DNA of 64,000 nucleotides from JAVBNA01 sp031551875 (GCA_031551875.1 JAVBNA010000030.1:31454-95453), one strand, 5' to 3'. Counted from the stretch's first letter, positions 33,144 to 42,365 are shown. Notes: generated from the letters alone by a model not told the origin. Translations and numbers: made by a program.

Positions 33144-34109
33144 TTGAAGGCGCTGATTGTCGGGAAAAATGACGCGGGACAGCGGCTGGATAAATTTCTG
33201 CAAAAAGCTCTCCCCCGCCTGCCTGTTTCCCTGATGTACCGGTACATCCGCACAAAGCACATCAAATTAAACGGTAAACGCTGCGAAATTTCGATGAAGC
33301 TCTGTGAGGGTGACGAGATCAAGCTTTTTATCCCCGATGAGTTTTTTTCGCCGCACGATAAATCCCTGCCCTTTTTGCAGGCAGGCAGAAAGCTCACGGT
33401 ACTCTATGAGGACGAGCATATCCTGCTCGCCGACAAATGCGTAGGGCTCATTGTCCATTCCGATGAGGAGAACACCGGGGACACGCTGATCGACCGCATT
33501 CAGAAATACCTCTATGACAAGGGTGAGTACGACCCCCGTCAGGAGCAGAGCTTCGCGCCCGCGCTGTGCAATCGAATTGACCGCAACACCGGAGGCATTG
33601 TCATGGCGGCCAAAACCGCCGAGGCGCTGCGCATCCTCAATGAAAAAATCAAGCACCATGAAATTGACAAGCGGTATCTGTGCATCGTGCACGGGCATAT
33701 GCCCAAACGGGAGGATATCCTGACCGGCTATCTTCAGAAAAACACCGATCAAAACCGCGTGTACATCTCCGAGACCCCTGTCTCCGGCGCGCGTTCGATT
33801 AAGACGCGCTATGCGGTGCTGGAGGAACGTCCGCCTTATTCCCTTCTTGAGGTACAGCTGCTCACCGGGCGCACCCATCAGATTAGAGCGCACATGGCCT
33901 CGATCAGACACCCGCTGCTGGGCGACGGCAAATACGGTACCAATGCCCTCAACAAACCAAGCGGCTATAAAACCCAGGCGCTGTATTCCTACAAGCTGAC
34001 CTTTCGCTTCAAGACCGACGCGGGTGTGCTGAATCCTCTCAACAACCGCACCTTTGAGGTTGAAAATGTCTGGTTTGCGGACGAATTCAGAAGTGGGAAA
34101 ATACGTTAA
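33144..34109 (+). CDS. RluA-family pseudouridine synthase
   Basis: 321 residues from a TTG start four bases after the ACT gene. An N-terminal S4 RNA-binding domain (DAGQRLDKFLQKALPRL) precedes the catalytic domain with LCNRIDRNTGGIVMAAKT (catalytic Asp) and LLTGRTHQIRAHMA. It converts uridine to pseudouridine in rRNA or tRNA; the exact site cannot be read from sequence. Probably cotranscribed with the dap genes although functionally unrelated. Confidence 0.92.
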   Translation: MKALIVGKNDAGQRLDKFLQKALPRLPVSLMYRYIRTKHIKLNGKRCEISMKLCEGDEIKLFIPDEFFSPHDKSLPFLQAGRKLTVLYEDEHILLADKCVGLIVHSDEENTGDTLIDRIQKYLYDKGEYDPRQEQSFAPALCNRIDRNTGGIVMAAKTAEALRILNEKIKHHEIDKRYLCIVHGHMPKREDILTGYLQKNTDQNRVYISETPVSGARSIKTRYAVLEERPPYSLLEVQLLTGRTHQIRAHMASIRHPLLGDGKYGTNALNKPSGYKTQALYSYKLTFRFKTDAGVLNPLNNRTFEVENVWFADEFRSGKIR

Positions 34110-34146
34110 AAAGCACGGATGACTCAGTCACCCGTGCTTTTATTTT
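34108..34146. terminator. Bidirectional terminator between rluA-type gene and purD
   Basis: aaaagcacgg/ccgtgctttt stem with A- and T-tracts on the two sides, between two convergent operons. Confidence 0.85.
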
Positions 34147-34148
34147 GC

Positions 34149-35408
34149 TTATTTCCCGATGTCTTTCCGGTACTGCGCTCCGCCAAAGCTGATGCGCTCC
34201 ACAGCAGCGTAGGATGCTGAAAGAGCCTCCTCAAGCGTCGCGCCGCACGCGGTCACACCCAGCACACGACCGCCCGCCGTGACAAATCCGACGTCCCCCA
34301 GCGCCGTCCCCGCATGGTATACGGTCGCGCCGTCAACCTGTCCGTCGGCATTCAGTCCATCAATGGGCACGCCCTTTTCATAGCTGCCCGGGTAACCGCC
34401 CGACGCCATGACCACACAGGCACACGCGCCGTCGTCCCATTCAATGTCAATCCCGTCCAGCCGCCCGTCGATCACCGCCTGGCAAATATCCCACAGGTCG
34501 GTTTTAAGCCGCGGCAGCACCACCTGCGCCTCCGGGTCTCCGAAGCGGGCGTTGTACTCGATCACCTTCACGCCGTCAGGCGTGATCATCAGGCCAAAGT
34601 ACAGACAGCCCTTGAAGGGGCATCCCTCCTGCTGCATCGCGCGCAGGGTGGGCAGAAAAATGGTATTCATACAGGTTTCGGCGAGTTCGGGCGTGTAGTG
34701 GGGGTTGGGGCTCACTGTGCCCATGCCGCCCGTGTTCGGGCCCTGGTTTCCGTCAAAGATGCGCTTGTGATCCTTGGAGGACACCATCGGCCGCAGGGTT
34801 CTGCCGTCGGAAAAGCACAGTACGGATACCTCCGGGCCGGTCAGGAATTCCTCAATGACCACCCGGCTGCCCGACGCCCCGAACACCTTGTCCTCCATAA
34901 TTGAACGAATGGCGTCCGCCGCCTGCGTCCGATTCTGCGCAATGATGACGCCCTTGCCCAGCGCAAGTCCATCCGCTTTTATCACCGTCGGATACTTGTT
35001 CTGCTCTTCGATGTAGGACAGCGCGGCTGCCGGGTCGTCAAACACTTCGTAGGAGGCGGTGGGAATGCTGTATTTTTTCATCAGATCCTTGGAAAAGACC
35101 TTGCTCGCCTCAATGCGCGCGGCGGCCGCATTCGGCCCAAATACACGCAGCCCGGCTCTCTCCATGGCATCCACCATGCCGGCGGCCAGCGGATCGTCGG
35201 GCGCGACGAACACCATGTCCACCGCTTTTTCTCTGGCAAACGAGACCATACCTTCAATATCCATGACGCCGATCGGCACGCACTGCGCGTCACAGGCGAT
35301 CCCGCCATTGCCCGGTGCGCAATACATAGTATCCACATTGGGGCTTTTCTTAAAGGCGCGAATGAGCGCGTGCTCGCGCCCTCCGCTACCCACCATCAGT
35401 AATTTCAT
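34149..35408 (-). CDS. purD: Phosphoribosylamine-glycine ligase
   Basis: 419 residues from ATG 35408. ATP-grasp enzyme: MLMVGSGGREHALI-type start (MKLLMVGSGGREHAL), GPNAAAARIEASKVFSKDLM, GSRVVIEEFLTGPEVSVLCF, GGMGTVSPNPHYTPEL. It joins glycine to phosphoribosylamine. Last gene of the leftward purine operon. Confidence 0.96.
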   Translation of the reverse strand: MKLLMVGSGGREHALIRAFKKSPNVDTMYCAPGNGGIACDAQCVPIGVMDIEGMVSFAREKAVDMVFVAPDDPLAAGMVDAMERAGLRVFGPNAAAARIEASKVFSKDLMKKYSIPTASYEVFDDPAAALSYIEEQNKYPTVIKADGLALGKGVIIAQNRTQAADAIRSIMEDKVFGASGSRVVIEEFLTGPEVSVLCFSDGRTLRPMVSSKDHKRIFDGNQGPNTGGMGTVSPNPHYTPELAETCMNTIFLPTLRAMQQEGCPFKGCLYFGLMITPDGVKVIEYNARFGDPEAQVVLPRLKTDLWDICQAVIDGRLDGIDIEWDDGACACVVMASGGYPGSYEKGVPIDGLNADGQVDGATVYHAGTALGDVGFVTAGGRVLGVTACGATLEEALSASYAAVERISFGGAQYRKDIGK

Positions 35409-35424
35409 ACGGGTGTCCCCTCTC

Positions 35425-36975
35425 TTAATGCTTAAAGTGGCGCATACCGGTGAACACCATCGCAATGCCCGCCTCATCGGCGGCCTTGATGCTGTCCTCG
35501 TCACGGATGGAGCCGCCCGGCTGTATGATCGCGGTAATGCCCGCCTTTTGTGCCGCCTCTACACAGTCGGAGAAGGGAAAAAACGCATCGGAGCCCATGA
35601 CGCTGCCCTTTGCCTTGTCTCCCGCATAGCGGATGGCCAGCTCAAGCGCCGTGATGCGGTTGGTCTGACCGGGGCCGATACCCACGGTGGCATTGTCCCG
35701 GGCCAGCGCGATGCCGTTCGATTTAACGTGCTTGACCACCTTCCACACAAAGCGCAACTGTGCCATCTCGGCGTCGGTGGGCTTACGCTTAGTCACACAG
35801 CGCAGCTGACCCTCGTTCATTAGCTCGGTGTCCAGCTCCTGCACCAGCAGGCCGCCCGCCACTTTTTTCATGTCGAGCATGGCCGCGCTGTTGGGCTTTG
35901 CCAAACCGGGAAGCTTTAAAAGACGAATATTCTTTTTCTGGGTCAGAATGCCCATTGCCTCGGCGGTAAAGCCGGGCGCAATGATAATCTCCAGGAAAAT
36001 TTTGGACAGCTCCTCCGCCGTTTTCTGATCGACCGGACGGTTGAGAGCGACGATGCCGCCGAAAATGGAGACGGGGTCGGCGTTGTAGGCGTTGAGGTAG
36101 GCCTCATAAATATCCGCGCCCAGGCCCACACCGCAGGGGTTGGCGTGCTTGACCGCCACCGCGGCCGGCTCGCTGTCCCCGAATTCCTTGAGCAGGTCGA
36201 GGGCGCCGTTCGCGTCGTTAATGTTGTTGTAGGAGAGCTCCTTGCCGTGCAGCTGCTCGGCCGCCGCCAGAGTGTTGTCAAAATTGCCGATCTCGCGGTA
36301 AAACGCGGCGTTCTGATGGGGGTTCTCGCCATAGCGCATACCCTGTACTTTCTCAAAGGTCAGGGTCAGGTTGTCCGCAAGCGGGCTCTCGCCCCGTATG
36401 CGCCGCAGGTAGGTATTGATCATTGCGTCGTACTGCGCGGTGTGCTCAAACACCTTGCCGGCCAGCGTGAATTTGGTGTCCCTTTTGACAGCGCCGTTCT
36501 CTTTGAGTTCTTCAATCACGGTCGCATAGTCGCCCGGGTCAACCACCACGGCGACGTCCTGCCAGTTCTTGGCCGCCGCGCGGATCATGGTCGGACCGCC
36601 GATGTCGATATTCTCGATGGCCTCCTCCAGCGAAACGTCCGGCTTCAAGACCGTCGCCTTAAACGGATACAGGTTGATTGCCACAATGTCAATGGGGGTA
36701 ACGTTCAGCTTTTCAAGCTGCTCCATATGCTCAGGGTTGGAACGCATAGCCAGAATGCCCGCATGAATCATGGGATGCAGCGTCTTGACGCGGCCGTCCA
36801 GACATTCGGGAAAGCCTGTGACATCAGATACGCTTACAACCGGGACGCCCGCCTGGCTGAGCGCCGACGCGGTCCCCCCCGTGGACAGAATTTCATAGCC
36901 CAGCGCATGCAGACCCCGCGCGAACTCTATGACACCCGTTTTGTCAGACACACTGAGTAATGCTCTCTTTTTCAT
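35425..36975 (-). CDS. purH: Bifunctional AICAR transformylase/IMP cyclohydrolase
   Basis: 516 residues from ATG 36975. The N-terminal cyclohydrolase (MKKRALLSVSDKTGVIEFAR, ILSTGGTAS) is followed by the transformylase with ELSYNNINDANGALDL, AVKHANPCGVG and GSDAFFPFSDCVE. It carries out the last two steps to IMP. Start overlaps the purN stop by four bases. Confidence 0.97.
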   Translation of the reverse strand: MKKRALLSVSDKTGVIEFARGLHALGYEILSTGGTASALSQAGVPVVSVSDVTGFPECLDGRVKTLHPMIHAGILAMRSNPEHMEQLEKLNVTPIDIVAINLYPFKATVLKPDVSLEEAIENIDIGGPTMIRAAAKNWQDVAVVVDPGDYATVIEELKENGAVKRDTKFTLAGKVFEHTAQYDAMINTYLRRIRGESPLADNLTLTFEKVQGMRYGENPHQNAAFYREIGNFDNTLAAAEQLHGKELSYNNINDANGALDLLKEFGDSEPAAVAVKHANPCGVGLGADIYEAYLNAYNADPVSIFGGIVALNRPVDQKTAEELSKIFLEIIIAPGFTAEAMGILTQKKNIRLLKLPGLAKPNSAAMLDMKKVAGGLLVQELDTELMNEGQLRCVTKRKPTDAEMAQLRFVWKVVKHVKSNGIALARDNATVGIGPGQTNRITALELAIRYAGDKAKGSVMGSDAFFPFSDCVEAAQKAGITAIIQPGGSIRDEDSIKAADEAGIAMVFTGMRHFKH

Positions 36976-37610
36976 TCTGATTCCTCCTCGTTGATTATCT
37001 TCACATGACGGCCCTCTACGCGAAGCCGGCCCTGACAAAACAGTGCGACCGCTTTCGGCAGAAGCGTCCATTCGGCCTCCTCCATCACCCTTTTTTGCAG
37101 CATCTCGGGCGTGTCGTCCGAATAAACCGGCACGGCCTTTTGCAGGATGATCGGACCGCCGTCACACACCTCGGTGACAAAATGCACCGTCGCCCCGGTC
37201 AGCTTGACACCTGTGTCCAGCGCCGCCCGGTGCACCCGAAGCCCGTAATACCCCGGCCCGCAGAAGGAGGGGATCAGGGCGGGATGGACATTGATGATGC
37301 GGTGTTCAAAGCGCTCGAGCAGTGTGTTCCCTATGATGGTCATAAAGCCGGCCAGCACGACTAAATCTATCTCGCGGCTGAGCAGCGCTTCCAGAAGCGC
37401 ACGGTCAAACTGCCCGGCGGACTCATACTCCTGTCGGGGCAGGGCAAGCGCTTCAATGCCCGCCGCCCGCGCCCGTTCAAGCGCGTAAGCGTCCCGCTTA
37501 CTGGAAATGACGCAGGCAATTTCTCCGCCGGCCAGCTCCCCACGGTTATGCGCGTCGATCAACGCCTGTAGATTGGTGCCGCCGCCCGACACCAGCACCG
37601 CAATCCTCAT
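36972..37610 (-). CDS. purN: Phosphoribosylglycinamide formyltransferase
   Basis: 212 residues. RIAVLVSGGGTNLQALIDA at the N-terminus and the folate site IINVHPALIPSFCG with LTGATVHFVTEVCDGGPIIL. It formylates GAR using formyl-tetrahydrofolate. Overlaps both neighbours by four bases, so tightly coupled. Confidence 0.97.
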   Translation of the reverse strand: MRIAVLVSGGGTNLQALIDAHNRGELAGGEIACVISSKRDAYALERARAAGIEALALPRQEYESAGQFDRALLEALLSREIDLVVLAGFMTIIGNTLLERFEHRIINVHPALIPSFCGPGYYGLRVHRAALDTGVKLTGATVHFVTEVCDGGPIILQKAVPVYSDDTPEMLQKRVMEEAEWTLLPKAVALFCQGRLRVEGRHVKIINEEESE

Positions 37611-38641
37611 ACGAGAACCACGCCTTCCTCGCCCACGCCGACCTCGCCGATGATGTGGGCTTTTTCCCCAGCGGTATGCAGCACGCGCAGCGCCTGATCG
37701 GCCTGGTCCGCCGGAACAACGGCCACCATGCCGATGCCCATGTTAAAGGTGTTGTACATGTCGTGCTCGGGGATGTGCCCGTGCTTTTCGATCAGCTCAA
37801 AGATCGGCATTTTGGGCAGGGCGCTCTTTTTGACAAACGCCTGGATCCCCTTGCCGAGCATGCGTGGGATGTTTTCATAAAATCCGCCGCCCGTAATGTG
37901 AGAAACCGCCTTGACATTGACGTTCTCAATCAGTGAAAGCAGAGGCTTCACATAAATTTTGGTGGGTGTCAGCAGCTCCTCGCCCAGCGTCTTTCCAAAG
38001 TCGCTGACCAGCATGTTGACGTTGGAATGATTGACGCGGAAAACCCGCCGCACGAGCGAATAGCCGTTCGAGTGGACGCCGGAGGACTCTAAACCGATCA
38101 GCACATCGCCGATGCGGATGTCCTCCCCTGAGATCATTTTCTCACGGTCGACCATGCCGACCGAAAAACCGGCCAGGTCGTATTCATCGACCGGATAAAA
38201 GCCGGGCATTTCCGCGGTTTCCCCGCCGATCAGCGCACAGCCCGCGCGCACACAGCCCTCGGCGATTCCGCTGACAATGGCCGCGACCTTCTCGGGAATA
38301 TTCTTTCCCACAGCGACATAGTCCAAAAAGAACAGCGGACGGGCGCCGCAACAAATTACGTCGTTGACGCACATCGCCACACAATCAATACCCACTGTGT
38401 CGTGCTTGTTCATTAAAAACGCAATGCGCAGCTTGGTGCCCACGCCGTCGGTGCCCGAAACCAGCACGGGACGGTCGATGCCGTGGGTATCCAGCTCAAA
38501 AAGACCCCCAAACCCGCCGATCGAGGAGATGGCTCCGGGAATTTTCGTGCGCGCCACGTGCTTTTTCATGAGCTCCACGGCACGATATCCGGCCGTGACG
38601 TCCACGCCGGCCTCTTTGTAACTGTCGCTGAAACTTTTCAT
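37607..38641 (-). CDS. purM: Phosphoribosylformylglycinamidine cyclo-ligase
   Basis: 344 residues. Typical segments: YKEAGVDVTAGYRAVELMK, VSGTDGVGTKLRIAF, GGETAEMPGFY, SHITGGGFYENIPR. It closes the imidazole ring (AIR synthesis). Fourth from last in the operon, 27 bases after purF. Confidence 0.97.
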   Translation of the reverse strand: MKSFSDSYKEAGVDVTAGYRAVELMKKHVARTKIPGAISSIGGFGGLFELDTHGIDRPVLVSGTDGVGTKLRIAFLMNKHDTVGIDCVAMCVNDVICCGARPLFFLDYVAVGKNIPEKVAAIVSGIAEGCVRAGCALIGGETAEMPGFYPVDEYDLAGFSVGMVDREKMISGEDIRIGDVLIGLESSGVHSNGYSLVRRVFRVNHSNVNMLVSDFGKTLGEELLTPTKIYVKPLLSLIENVNVKAVSHITGGGFYENIPRMLGKGIQAFVKKSALPKMPIFELIEKHGHIPEHDMYNTFNMGIGMVAVVPADQADQALRVLHTAGEKAHIIGEVGVGEEGVVLV

Positions 38642-38668
38642 GTCGTTCTATTCCTTTCGAGCCTTTGC

Positions 38669-40090
38669 TCACTGTTTTTCCAGTTTCCTGTCATAGGGAT
38701 TCACATATTTCTCATCGGGCACCTCAATGGGGTATTGGCCCGTGAAGCAAGCGTCGCAGAACCCGATGTGGGCATCGCACGCGATGTTACGGATGCCGTC
38801 GATGCTCAAATAACCCAGCGTGTCGGCGCCGATCTCCTTGCAGATCTCTTCAATGGACATACGGCAGGCGATCAGGTGCTTGCGTGAGCTGATGTCTGTG
38901 CCAAAATAGCAGGGGTTGAGAAAGGGCGGCGAGGAGATGCGCATATGAACCTCCTTCGCGCCTGCGTCTCGCAGAAGCTGCACGATGCGCGCCGAGGTGG
39001 TGCCGCGTACAATGGAGTCGTCGATCAGCACCACGCGCTTGCCGTTGACCGCCGCCGCGATGGGGCTGAGCTTTATTTTAACCGCGCTCTCCCGCTTTTT
39101 CTGGGTTTCCTGAATGAACGTGCGTCCGACATAGCGGTTTTTGACGAAGGCCAGTCCGAAGGGAATCCCCGATTCATTGGCATAGCCAAGCGCCGCATCC
39201 AGCCCCGAATCGGGGACGCCGCACACCAGGTCAGCCTCGACTGGATGCTCCTGCGCCAAAATCATTCCTGCGTTCTGCCGCGCTATATGCACGCTCTGTC
39301 CCTCCAACACCGAGTCCGGACGGGCAAAATACACATATTCAAAAATACAGAAGGAGGTCTTTTCCCCGCACAGCTCCTTGTGGCTGCGAACGCCCTTGCG
39401 ATCGATGACCACCACTTCTCCCGGCTCCACGTCGCGGACAAATTCCGCACCCAGCGTGTCAAACGCACAGGTTTCCGATGCAACCAGATAGCTGTCCTCC
39501 AGTTTGCCGATCGACAGCGGGCGGAAGCCTTTGGGGTCGCGGGCGGCAACCAGCTTGCGGGGCGACATCACCACAAGAGAGTATGCGCCTTTGATTTTCT
39601 TCATGGCGTTCTGCACCGCTTTTTCAATTGAGCCCGCATGAATGCGCTCGCGCGCAATCACATACGCGATGATCTCGGCGTCGCAGGTTGTCTGAAAAAT
39701 CGCGCCGCCCTGCTCAAGCTCATGACGCAGCTCTGGAATGTTGACAATCGAGCCGTTGTGGCAGATGGCCAGCGTCCCCTTGATGTAGCGCATGACCAGC
39801 GGCTGGGCGTTGGCGCGTTCCTGCTTGTCGCTGGGCGCATAGCGGACATGCCCGACCGCAATGTGCCCCGTTCCCAGATTCTTGAGGGAGGGCTCGGTAA
39901 AAACGTCGGGCGTAATGCCGATGTCCTTGTGCGATCGGATGACGCCTGCATCGTTGACCGCGATACCGCAGCTCTCCTGTCCCCTGTGCTGAAGCGCATA
40001 GAGCGCCAGATAAACATCCCCTACGATGTCCTCGTTCCCTTCGCTGTATATCCCAAAGACCCCGCACTCCTCATGCATGCCAGCACTCAT
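38669..40090 (-). CDS. purF: Amidophosphoribosyltransferase
   Basis: 473 residues from ATG 40090 (aggagg at nine bases). A short propeptide MSAGMHEE precedes the nucleophile Cys in CGVFGIYS. The C-terminal half has the PRPP loop VVLIDDSIVRGTTSARI and Cys residues (HLIACRMS, CDAHIGFCDACFTGQYP) that fit the 4Fe-4S class as in Bacillus. It commits PRPP to purine synthesis and is the usual feedback target. Confidence 0.97.
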   Translation of the reverse strand: MSAGMHEECGVFGIYSEGNEDIVGDVYLALYALQHRGQESCGIAVNDAGVIRSHKDIGITPDVFTEPSLKNLGTGHIAVGHVRYAPSDKQERANAQPLVMRYIKGTLAICHNGSIVNIPELRHELEQGGAIFQTTCDAEIIAYVIARERIHAGSIEKAVQNAMKKIKGAYSLVVMSPRKLVAARDPKGFRPLSIGKLEDSYLVASETCAFDTLGAEFVRDVEPGEVVVIDRKGVRSHKELCGEKTSFCIFEYVYFARPDSVLEGQSVHIARQNAGMILAQEHPVEADLVCGVPDSGLDAALGYANESGIPFGLAFVKNRYVGRTFIQETQKKRESAVKIKLSPIAAAVNGKRVVLIDDSIVRGTTSARIVQLLRDAGAKEVHMRISSPPFLNPCYFGTDISSRKHLIACRMSIEEICKEIGADTLGYLSIDGIRNIACDAHIGFCDACFTGQYPIEVPDEKYVNPYDRKLEKQ

Positions 40091-40123
40091 TGCCTCTTCC
40101 TCCTGTCATCATTTTGACTTCAA

Positions 40124-40627
40124 TTATAAGCTTTGTACCTTTTCCATGATTTCCCTGTCCTTCCGGAGTACCTCTTCCTTCATATCCTCTTTCATGCGAA
40201 GGAGCTTGTCCGCAAGCTCAGGATCACTGACCGCCAGAATCTGCACAGCCAGCAGGGCGGCGTTGTCCGCGCCGTCGATCGCCACGGTTGCCACCGGGAT
40301 TCCTTTTGGCATTTGCACCGTAGCCAGCAACGCATCCAGCCCGTCCAGCGTAGAGGACTTGACCGGAATGCCGATGACCGGCAGCGTGGTATGCGCGGCG
40401 AGCACGCCCGCCAAATGAGCCGCTTTACCGGCCGCCGCGATGATCGCGCCGAAGCCTTTCTCCCGGGCGCGCGCTGAAAAGCCGCAGGCCGCCTCGGGTG
40501 TGCGGTGAGCAGACATCACATGAACCTCAGTTTCCACACCAAAACTCCTGAGGGTTTTAATCGCCCCCGACACCACCGGCAGGTCGCTGTCGCTGCCCAT
40601 TACAATTGCCACTTTTTTCGTAAGCAT
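40124..40627 (-). CDS. purE: N5-carboxyaminoimidazole ribonucleotide mutase
   Basis: 167 residues from ATG 40627 (aggagg). MGSDSDLPVV, MSAHRTPEAA and AAAGKAAHLAGVLAAHTTLP match PurE. It makes CAIR. No purK is nearby, so whether it works as the PurK-dependent mutase or with free CO2 cannot be decided. First large gene of the operon; a short ORF and two hairpins lie in its leader. Confidence 0.95.
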   Translation of the reverse strand: MLTKKVAIVMGSDSDLPVVSGAIKTLRSFGVETEVHVMSAHRTPEAACGFSARAREKGFGAIIAAAGKAAHLAGVLAAHTTLPVIGIPVKSSTLDGLDALLATVQMPKGIPVATVAIDGADNAALLAVQILAVSDPELADKLLRMKEDMKEEVLRKDREIMEKVQSL

Positions 40628-40654
40628 TTTTTCGTCCTCCTTGTAAACGCATGA

Positions 40655-40688
40655 AATGCAGGCTGTAGTAAAGACTACAGCCTGCATT
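40655..40688 (-). promoter_or_regulatory. Leader hairpin II of purE
   Basis: A perfect 15-bp stem aatgcaggctgtagt/actacagcctgcatt with a four-base loop, right after the short leader ORF and 28 bases before the purE ATG. No T-run follows, so it is not a standard terminator. Confidence 0.75.
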
Positions 40689-40689
40689 G

Positions 40690-40764
40690 TTACTTTTGTT
40701 CATCGCAGGGCATTATGGTACAATGCGCCTGCGATGCTCCGCATGAGCTCACGATGGAACGCAT
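40690..40764 (-). CDS. 24-codon leader ORF upstream of purE
   Basis: ATG 40764 with an excellent ribosome binding site (ggaggt, nine bases) opens MRSIVSSCGASQAHC and ends at TAA 40690 just before hairpin II. Three Cys are present. A strong hairpin (40701-40736) lies inside the ORF, so ribosome progress would decide RNA folding. It is not a run of one amino acid, unlike classical attenuation peptides. A regulatory leader peptide for the purine operon is plausible; it is not proven to be translated. Confidence 0.5.
   Translation of the reverse strand: MRSIVSSCGASQAHCTIMPCDEQK
40701..40736 (-). promoter_or_regulatory. Leader hairpin I of purE
   Basis: catcgcaggcgcatt pairs with aatgccctgcgatg (one bulged base) around gtaccat. 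It occupies the second half of the leader ORF. Confidence 0.75.
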
Positions 40765-40799
40765 TGTCACAACACCTCCGACGTTATTGAGATGTTTCT

Positions 40800-40828
40800 A
40801 TTCTATTGCATTTTCAAATAAAAAGCAA
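40800..40828 (-). promoter_or_regulatory. Candidate promoter of the purine operon
   Basis: Minus strand TTGCTT (40823-40828), 17-base spacer, TAGAAT (40800-40805), 35 bases before the leader ORF start. Confidence 0.5.
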
Positions 40829-40900
40829 GGTGTTGCGATCCATTTCTGACATCTTTGTATGGATATTGTCCCTGATCCATGTGAAAACACTATATTTTGT

Positions 40901-41803
40901 TTATTTTCCCTCACCCGGCGTGCCGGAAACCAGCTCTTTGACCGAAGTCGCAATGCCGGCCAGCGACTGAATGTTCGAGGGGATAATAATTTTGGTCGCT
41001 TTGCCGTCGGCAGCCTTCGCAAAGGCCTCCAGACTTTTGAGTGCAACCACAGAATCCACCGGCGCGGATTCGTTGAGCATTTTGAGACTGTCCGCCAGCG
41101 CCTTCTGCACCGAAAGGATGGCCTGCGCCTCACCGTCCGCCTCGCGGATTTTGGTTTCGCGCATCGCGTCGGCACGCAGGATGGCCGCTTCCTTATGACC
41201 CTCGGCCACGAGGATCTGGCTGCGTTTTTCGCCCTCGGCGCGCAGGATGGATTCACGGCGCTCACGCTCTGCCTTCATCTGCTTCTCCATCGCGTCCTGA
41301 ATTTCGCGCGGCGGGATGATGTTCTTGAGCTCCACGCGGTTGACCTTGATGCCCCACGCGTCGGTCGCCTCATCCAGAATGATGCGGATCTTGCTGTTGA
41401 TGACGTCGCGGGAGGTCAGCGTATGGTCAAGCTCAAGGTCGCCGATGATGTTACGCAGGGTAGTCGCCGTCAGGTTTTCGATGGCGGATAGGGGGCGTTC
41501 CACACCGTAGGTGTAAAGCTTTGGGTCAGTGATCTGGAAATAGACCACCGTATCAATCTGCATGGTGACGTTGTCCGAGGTGATAACCGGCTGGGGCGGG
41601 AAATCAATCACCTGCTCCTTGAGGGAAACCTTGCGGGAAATGCGGTCGACAAACGGGATCTTGAAGTGCAGACCGGTTTCCCATGTGCCTAAGTACGCGC
41701 CTAAACGCTCAATGACGAAGGAATTCGCCTGCGGAACAACCTTAATGTTGGAAATGATAATGATAATGAGCAAAGCCAAAAGTGCAAGAACTATATACGT
41801 CAT
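40901..41803 (-). CDS. SPFH/band 7 (slipin) membrane protein
   Basis: 300 residues with an N-terminal membrane segment (1-20), then the SPFH domain (VPQANSFVIERLGAYLGTWE, GLHFKIPFVDRI, IPPREIQDAMEKQMKAERER) and a helical Ala/Glu-rich part. It is of the QmcA/paraslipin type, which builds oligomers at membrane microdomains. Slipins are commonly paired with NfeD, as here. Ribosome binding site aggaggg overlaps the stop of the preceding 30-codon ORF, so the genes are coupled. Confidence 0.93.
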   Translation of the reverse strand: MTYIVLALLALLIIIIISNIKVVPQANSFVIERLGAYLGTWETGLHFKIPFVDRISRKVSLKEQVIDFPPQPVITSDNVTMQIDTVVYFQITDPKLYTYGVERPLSAIENLTATTLRNIIGDLELDHTLTSRDVINSKIRIILDEATDAWGIKVNRVELKNIIPPREIQDAMEKQMKAERERRESILRAEGEKRSQILVAEGHKEAAILRADAMRETKIREADGEAQAILSVQKALADSLKMLNESAPVDSVVALKSLEAFAKAADGKATKIIIPSNIQSLAGIATSVKELVSGTPGEGK

Positions 41804-41815
41804 GATAAAACCCTC

Positions 41816-41908
41816 CTAATGATTAATAAAATAAATCAAAGTGCTTATAAGGAAATATGTGAGCATGCCGAGAAAGAAAAACAGAATATTTTTCCATACC
41901 TTTTTCAT
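41816..41908 (-). CDS. 30-residue single-span membrane ORF between nfeD and slipin genes
   Basis: ATG 41908 with ggaggggaaatact upstream. It begins MKKVWKNILFFFLGMLTYFL and ends in YFINH at TAG 41816: a basic start and one hydrophobic span. The stop is within the ribosome binding site of the slipin gene, a common sign of translational coupling. No known family; too short for usual gene calling. It might be a small subunit of the NfeD-slipin complex. Confidence 0.6.
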   Translation of the reverse strand: MKKVWKNILFFFLGMLTYFLISTLIYFINH

Positions 41909-41930
41909 AGTATTTCCCCTCCGGACACAT

Positions 41931-42365
41931 TCACTGCTTGTGCACGAGAAGCTTCACGCCCTGAATTTCCTCGACAACCACATTCTCTCCGGTCGACAGC
42001 TGTGATCCGTCCGATGTACGGGCCGACCAAATACTGCCTTCGATCTTGACCTGTCCGGTGCCCTGCTGGTTGTCAATGGTCACGATCACCTTGCCGGTTT
42101 GCCCGACATAGCGGTCTGCGTTGGTCTTGACCTTCTCTCTGCGGTTTATCCTTCGGACAAGCGGCCGGGTGAGCACGAGTGTCAGTATCGTCACAATCAC
42201 AAACACTGTCACCTGAAGCCACATTGGCCCGTCCAGCAGTCCCGCGATCAGGGCACACACGCCCCCGGCCGCAAACCAGATTGAGACCATCTGTGTGGTG
42301 GCCGCCTCAATGCCAGCAGCCAATACAACAACCGAAAGCCAGATATAGGGAAGCGCCTGTTCCAT
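41931..42365 (-). CDS. NfeD-like membrane protein
   Basis: 144 residues from ATG 42365 (aggaggt). Three or four hydrophobic segments (about 5-75) precede a C-terminal OB-fold domain (YVGQTGKVIVTIDNQQGTGQ, GENVVVEEIQGVKLLV). This is the short NfeD form without the protease domain. It works with slipins in membrane organisation. First gene of a three-gene unit with the 30-codon ORF and the slipin. Confidence 0.9.
   Translation of the reverse strand: MEQALPYIWLSVVVLAAGIEAATTQMVSIWFAAGGVCALIAGLLDGPMWLQVTVFVIVTILTLVLTRPLVRRINRREKVKTNADRYVGQTGKVIVTIDNQQGTGQVKIEGSIWSARTSDGSQLSTGENVVVEEIQGVKLLVHKQ

Noticed and set aside
40655..40800. Purine riboswitch upstream of purE
   Set aside because: The conserved loop and junction sequences of the guanine riboswitch are not visible; only the short ORF and two hairpins are seen.
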